Source of the DNA: an uncultured Oscillospiraceae bacterium
Lineage (GTDB): Bacteria > Bacillota > Clostridia > Oscillospirales > Acutalibacteraceae
DNA length: 8,754 nucleotides
Direction of reading: 5' to 3'
Assembly (NCBI GenBank): GCA_900543305.1
Contig: UQQZ01000096.1
Span: forward strand, 1 to 8,754
Under the pieces are notes generated by a model that worked only from the letters and a program-made list of their open reading frames with translations, had not been told where the DNA came from and did not search any database. The translations under genes were made by a program, and so were the position numbers. Each line of letters starts with the position of its first letter. The stretch's first letter is position 1. Of this stretch, positions 5,785-8,754 are shown in pieces.

Positions 5785-6639
5785 TTAGCCGTTTAAATAG
5801 TGGAACAGCTGGTCCAGCTGTGACTGACAGGTTTGACGCCCCTCCACGTAGAGGGCCCGCAGCTTCTTCACATCTTTTTCCGTTCGGGACACGGTGACTG
5901 GTTTGGGCGGCCGGATTACATAGAGCTTTCCCTGGGCTTCCAGCCGGTCCAATTCCTCCAATTCCTGGGCATACCGGCGAGGGGTTGCCAGGAGCTGCTG
6001 GATGAGATTAGGATATTTTCGGTACCGCCGGGCGTACAAGCGGGCAATGGGGCGGGTGACCTGGGGCTTTCGGAACCCGTGTTCCCGGGTGGTGATGACC
6101 ACCACTTTTTCGTAACCCTCGTCCAAGGGCTTCTGGTAGGGAATAGAGAGGGAGACACCCCCGTCCAAACAGGGCTGTCCTTCCACCATCACCATGGGGG
6201 AAAGCAACGGCATGCTGGCACTGGCTCGGATTGCGGCGTAGATATCCGTGCAGGAATGTTTTTCCGCGAAAACCGGTAGACCGGTCTGACAATTGGTGGC
6301 AATGGCCGTGAAAGCGCAGGGAGATTTGGCAAAGGCTTCCCGGTCCAAGGGAATCAATGTGTCGGAGATTTCTCCAAACAAAAAGTCAAAATTGAAAATG
6401 CTTTTATGGAGAATCAGATTTCCCAGACCCAAATACCGTTTGTCATTGACATAATCCAGGTTGACTTGGGCGGTACGGCCGATCTGGCCGGAGACATAGT
6501 TGACCCCGGTGAGAGCGCCGGCAGAAACGCCGAATACCCCATCGAATAGGATCCCTCGTTCCATCATCACGTCCACGGCGCCTGCGGTAAACATGCAGCG
6601 CAGGGAGCCGCCTTCCAGGGCTAAGGCCCATTTTTTCAT
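5785..6639 (-). CDS. Patatin-like phospholipase family protein
   Basis: This 284-residue serine hydrolase would cleave acyl esters with a Ser-Asp dyad. Visible motifs are the oxyanion-hole EGGSLR (9-14), the nucleophile elbow GVSAG (37-41, Ser39) and the catalytic-aspartate motif DGG (159-161) after CLDG. The helix with AIRASASMPLLSP (136-148) is also typical. Layout and length match the bacterial YjjU-like branch, whose C-terminal region past about residue 190 is basic and variable. There is no signal peptide, so it is probably cytoplasmic; the true substrate is unknown. ATG 6639 has AAAGGGGAAA about 8 bases upstream. The gene is monocistronic, divergent from trmB and convergent with the asnA unit. 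Confidence 0.92.
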   Translation of the reverse strand: MKKWALALEGGSLRCMFTAGAVDVMMERGILFDGVFGVSAGALTGVNYVSGQIGRTAQVNLDYVNDKRYLGLGNLILHKSIFNFDFLFGEISDTLIPLDREAFAKSPCAFTAIATNCQTGLPVFAEKHSCTDIYAAIRASASMPLLSPMVMVEGQPCLDGGVSLSIPYQKPLDEGYEKVVVITTREHGFRKPQVTRPIARLYARRYRKYPNLIQQLLATPRRYAQELEELDRLEAQGKLYVIRPPKPVTVSRTEKDVKKLRALYVEGRQTCQSQLDQLFHYLNG

Positions 6640-6662
6640 GATCCATTTCCCCTTTCGAAGTT

Positions 6663-6691
6663 ATTTTACTACGGAATTCCGCCGGATTCAA
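6663..6691 (-). promoter_or_regulatory. Sigma-A promoter for the patatin gene
   Basis: On the minus strand TTGAAT (6691-6686), 17 bases and TAAAAT (6668-6663) predict a start near 6656, leaving a short leader of about 17 bases that contains the ribosome binding site. Confidence 0.6.
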
Positions 6692-6700
6692 TGACTCTGC

Positions 6701-6729
6701 TTGATTTCCTGATCGGTGCCAGGTATAAT
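6701..6729 (+). promoter_or_regulatory. Sigma-A promoter for trmB
   Basis: TTGATT (6701-6706), a 17-base spacer and a perfect TATAAT (6724-6729) predict a start near 6736. The -35 boxes of this and the opposite patatin promoter are only 9 bases apart. Confidence 0.75.
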
Positions 6730-6738
6730 AGCAAGAGC

Positions 6739-6768
6739 GCGTTTGAAGGGGAGGTTTCCCTAAAACGC
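6739..6768 (+). other. Stem-loop in the trmB 5' leader
   Basis: GCGTTT (6739-6744) pairs with AAACGC (6763-6768), and an inner GGGGA/TCCC(T) helix closes a GGTT loop. The hairpin starts within a few bases of the predicted transcript start and ends 25 bases before the trmB ATG. It has no T tract, so a 5'-protecting stem is more likely than a terminator. Confidence 0.4.
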
Positions 6769-6793
6769 AAAATAGACCCTAGGAGAGAAAGCC

Positions 6794-7468
6794 ATGAGAA
6801 TCCGAAAGAAGACATGGGCCCGGCCGGAGCTTGCCGCCTGCCCCTATTTTATTCAGGAGCCAGAAAAGCAAAAAGGACATTGGGCAGAGGTATTTGGAGA
6901 AAAACGGCCTCTTCACTTGGATTTAGGCTGTGGCAAATGTGTTTTCCTGGCCGAAGTGGCCCACGAAAATCCCCAAGTCAATTATCTGGGAATCGATATC
7001 AGCTTCGATATTCTGGGAGTGGGTCGGAGACAGATTGTGGAGACCTTTGGGGAGCGGGAACCGGACAACGTGGCCTTGTGCGCTTACAATATTGAACGGT
7101 TGGGGCAGTTGTTCGATCCGGAGGAAAAGGTGGACCGGATTTACATCAATTTCTGCAATCCCTGGCCTACTGCCCGGCACCACAAGCGGCGCTTGACCCA
7201 TACCCGCCAGTTGCTCACCTATCGTCCCCTTTTGGCAGAAGGGGGAGAGATCTGGTTTAAGACCGACAATGACGACCTGTATCTGGCTTCCAAGCGGTAT
7301 TTCCAGGAAGCAGGGTTCGAGATCTTTTTCGATACCCGGGATCTTCACGGGGAACAGGATCCTGACAACATTCTCACCGAACACGAAGTGCGGTTTACGG
7401 CTCAGGGAATTCCCACCAAGGCCCTACGGGCAAGGCTTTCCATCTCCGCTTCGCCCAAACAAGCATAA
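6794..7468 (+). CDS. trmB: tRNA (guanine-N7-)-methyltransferase TrmB
   Basis: This 224-residue Rossmann-fold methyltransferase puts m7G at position 46 of tRNAs using S-adenosylmethionine. Evidence in order is the basic RIRKKTWA start (2-9), the SAM-binding LDLGCGKCVFLAEVA (42-56), GIDIS (66-70) and YINFCNPWPTARHHKRRLTH (117-136). The INF.(D/N)PWP...H.KRRLTH block is the TrmB signature. It is followed by FKTDNDDLY (155-163) and the C-terminal TEHEVRF (195-201) with ALRARL. Length matches the family (210-240). The usual GCGKG is GCGKC here (Cys49). ATG 6794 has AGGAG 8 bases upstream. It is monocistronic with its own promoter and terminator. Confidence 0.95.
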   Translation: MRIRKKTWARPELAACPYFIQEPEKQKGHWAEVFGEKRPLHLDLGCGKCVFLAEVAHENPQVNYLGIDISFDILGVGRRQIVETFGEREPDNVALCAYNIERLGQLFDPEEKVDRIYINFCNPWPTARHHKRRLTHTRQLLTYRPLLAEGGEIWFKTDNDDLYLASKRYFQEAGFEIFFDTRDLHGEQDPDNILTEHEVRFTAQGIPTKALRARLSISASPKQA

Positions 7469-7472
7469 AAAT

Positions 7473-7523
7473 ACCGGCATCTTTTGAGAGCATTTTACCC
7501 TCGAAAAAAAGGTGCCGGTTTTT
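7473..7523. terminator. Bidirectional terminator between trmB and the convergent small gene
   Basis: ACCGGCATC (7473-7481) pairs with GGTGCCGGT (7511-7519) with one G-T pair, extended by TTTT/AAAA, and is followed by TTTTT. Read on the minus strand the same stem is followed by ATTTTTATG, so it can end the transcript of the cysteine-rich gene too. Confidence 0.8.
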
Positions 7524-7546
7524 GTATGATGAGATATTCGATATCT

Positions 7547-7780
7547 TTACAGCTGAAAATCTTCCGGTTTAAATTGGGAAGTGTGCAAAGAGGGGGCCAC
7601 CCGGGGCTCCCGACGCAGGGGGTCGTACTGGTACTTTTTGCAGGCTTCCCCCTCGGGCTTGCGCTGTAGGGCGCAGACCACTTCCCCGTCCTTGCCTCCG
7701 TTGTGCTGACAGTAAGCGCAGCAAGGATCGATATTTCCCCCGAACAGCGGGGGATTTTTCTTTTTCCGGAACCAACCCAT
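7547..7780 (-). CDS. Small cysteine-rich protein of unknown function
   Basis: This is a 77-residue basic protein with no membrane helix or signal peptide. Cysteines fall at 20, 21, 24, 36 and 47 in the order DPCCAYCQHN...VVC...EACKKYQYDPLRREPR, suggesting a small metal-binding (zinc-ribbon-like) fold. The YxYDPLxRxP tail resembles short uncharacterised clostridial proteins I have seen, but I cannot name a family. ATG 7780 has AAGGGG 8 bases upstream, starting just after the stop of the ylbJ-like gene (15 bases between the genes), so it is most likely the last gene of that operon. Overlapping frames on the same strand starting at 7785 and 7787 lack the cysteine pattern and a ribosome binding site. 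Confidence 0.75.
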   Translation of the reverse strand: MGWFRKKKNPPLFGGNIDPCCAYCQHNGGKDGEVVCALQRKPEGEACKKYQYDPLRREPRVAPSLHTSQFKPEDFQL

Positions 7781-7795
7781 GACACAATCCCCTTT

Positions 7796-8754
7796 TTACG
7801 ACTTTTTAGCCGATGGTTGAGTTTTTCTCATTATACCATACCCGTTTGTCTGGGGCAAGGAGGGATTCTGTCGGGACAGCACCAAGAAGGCTAGACACAT
7901 CAGCAAAAGGGAAAGTCCTCCCGCCAGCGTGGATGCAGTGCCACCCCATGCCAAAGGTGCTGCGGAAGCGGCCCAGGCAGGCAAGCTGGGAGAAGGCAGG
8001 GTCCTTTGCAGCAGCAGAAAGACAACAGCTGCCAAACCTCCGTGAAACAGTCGGAACAGGAAGAAAGTGACACGGTTGCCAGGAAATTCCCGAAAGAAGG
8101 CAAAGACCTGCAAGTGGACGCAGAGTCCGGCAAATCCCAGCCCAAACGCGTAGAATCCAGGTGCCGCTCCCAACCGGGCCGCATCCCCGGTGCCCCCTGT
8201 AATTTCCAAGAGAAACGACAGGCTTACGGCAGCTTCCGTTTGGGTAAGAAGTCCGGTGGCGGAAAGGAGAGAAACCGCCTTTTGGAAAACGCCACAGCTG
8301 TGGAGAAGGGCGGAAATGCCGGAGAACAGCAAAATACAGCCGCACATTTTCACCACAGCGCTGGAAGCGTCAGATACAGCCGCTGTCAATGGACTGGAGC
8401 CAGGGGTTCCAGAGAAGGATCCTTTTTCGGGCAACGGCTTCCCCAGACCGGAAAGAATTCCCAAGGCCAATCCGGCAACTGTCGCAGCAATAAACAGCAG
8501 CCATCCTACCCGCAAGCTTCCCAAAAGGCCATAGCCCAGAAAGGTGACCACAAAAGCGGGGCCGGGGTTGATGCAGAACAGAAGCATCCTTCCCCCTTGG
8601 GCTTTGGTGATTTTTCCCTCTTCCAGTAAAAGGGAAACACACCGGGCTCCGGCAGGATATCCGCCCAGAAATCCCAAAACCAAGGCAGGGCCGCAGCAGG
8701 TGGGAAGACGAAACAGGTGTCGGGTGATGGGCTCCAACAGCCGGCCCAGCACTT
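7796..8754 (-). CDS. ylbJ: YlbJ-like sporulation integral membrane protein (5' end outside window)
   Basis: The 318 C-terminal residues of a polytopic membrane protein are present. Its N-terminus lies beyond the window: the first complete codon here is GTG at 8752, and the sequence LLEPITRHLFRLP at that point is internal in the family, so about 70-90 residues are missing. Family signs are GGYPAGAR (30-37 of this fragment), FCINPGPAFVV (59-69), ITGGTGDAARLG (184-195) and GLGFAGLCVHLQV (204-216), as in YlbJ, a Gate/nucleoside-recognition-type transporter protein needed for sporulation in Bacillus subtilis. At least seven hydrophobic segments follow. It argues for a spore-forming host. The small cysteine-rich gene follows 15 bases after its stop. 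Confidence 0.85.
   Translation of the reverse strand, partial: VLGRLLEPITRHLFRLPTCCGPALVLGFLGGYPAGARCVSLLLEEGKITKAQGGRMLLFCINPGPAFVVTFLGYGLLGSLRVGWLLFIAATVAGLALGILSGLGKPLPEKGSFSGTPGSSPLTAAVSDASSAVVKMCGCILLFSGISALLHSCGVFQKAVSLLSATGLLTQTEAAVSLSFLLEITGGTGDAARLGAAPGFYAFGLGFAGLCVHLQVFAFFREFPGNRVTFFLFRLFHGGLAAVVFLLLQRTLPSPSLPAWAASAAPLAWGGTASTLAGGLSLLLMCLAFLVLSRQNPSLPQTNGYGIMRKTQPSAKKS

Noticed and set aside
8006..8629. 207-codon plus-strand open frame near the right edge
   Set aside because: It is polar, low-complexity and antisense to the ylbJ-like gene, which shows conserved membrane-protein motifs in the opposite frame.

Overview
The window looks like chromosomal DNA of a moderately GC-rich anaerobic, spore-forming Firmicute of the class Clostridia, plausibly Oscillospiraceae. 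This rests on a YlbJ-type sporulation membrane protein, Na+-translocating decarboxylase subunits, AsnA, strong AGGAGG-type ribosome binding sites and clean 17-bp-spaced sigma-A promoters. The genus is inference only. Nearly everything reads as core housekeeping or metabolism; no mobile element, CRISPR array, rRNA or tRNA was seen.

Layout. On the minus strand, 1-798 is an open frame that begins as an M3-family oligoendopeptidase and switches in frame near base 166-180 to a UvrA-type zinc-binding segment, running off the window edge. Upstream of it on the same strand (834-1466) is a TetR-type regulator. A back-to-back promoter region (about 1522-1595) separates the regulator from a plus-strand maltose/galactoside-type O-acetyltransferase (1630-2274), which is closed by a hairpin terminator. 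A 470-base gene-free stretch follows. Its second half holds a strong promoter and a structured leader resembling the yybP-ykoY (Mn2+) riboswitch with its own terminator (2591-2704). This leader precedes the beta subunit of a sodium-pumping decarboxylase (2761-3888) and a 46-residue gamma-like subunit (3964-4104). A separately promoted unit then carries asnA (4244-5245) and a DUF1648-type membrane protein (5256-5684). A perfect 17-bp hairpin separates this unit from a convergent patatin-like lipase (5785-6639, minus). Divergent promoters serve the patatin gene and trmB (6794-7468). The window ends with a minus-strand pair: a partial ylbJ-like gene (7796-8754) and a small cysteine-rich protein (7547-7780).

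How they work together. The decarboxylase beta and gamma subunits would form the membrane, Na+-exporting part of a biotin-dependent oxaloacetate, methylmalonyl-CoA or glutaconyl-CoA decarboxylase. The carboxyltransferase and biotin subunits are not here, so they must be supplied from elsewhere. The two points most worth a second look are the metal-riboswitch-like leader in front of that ion pump, and the M3/UvrA chimera, whose two halves differ in codon use and which may be an assembly artefact. The rest is conventional.
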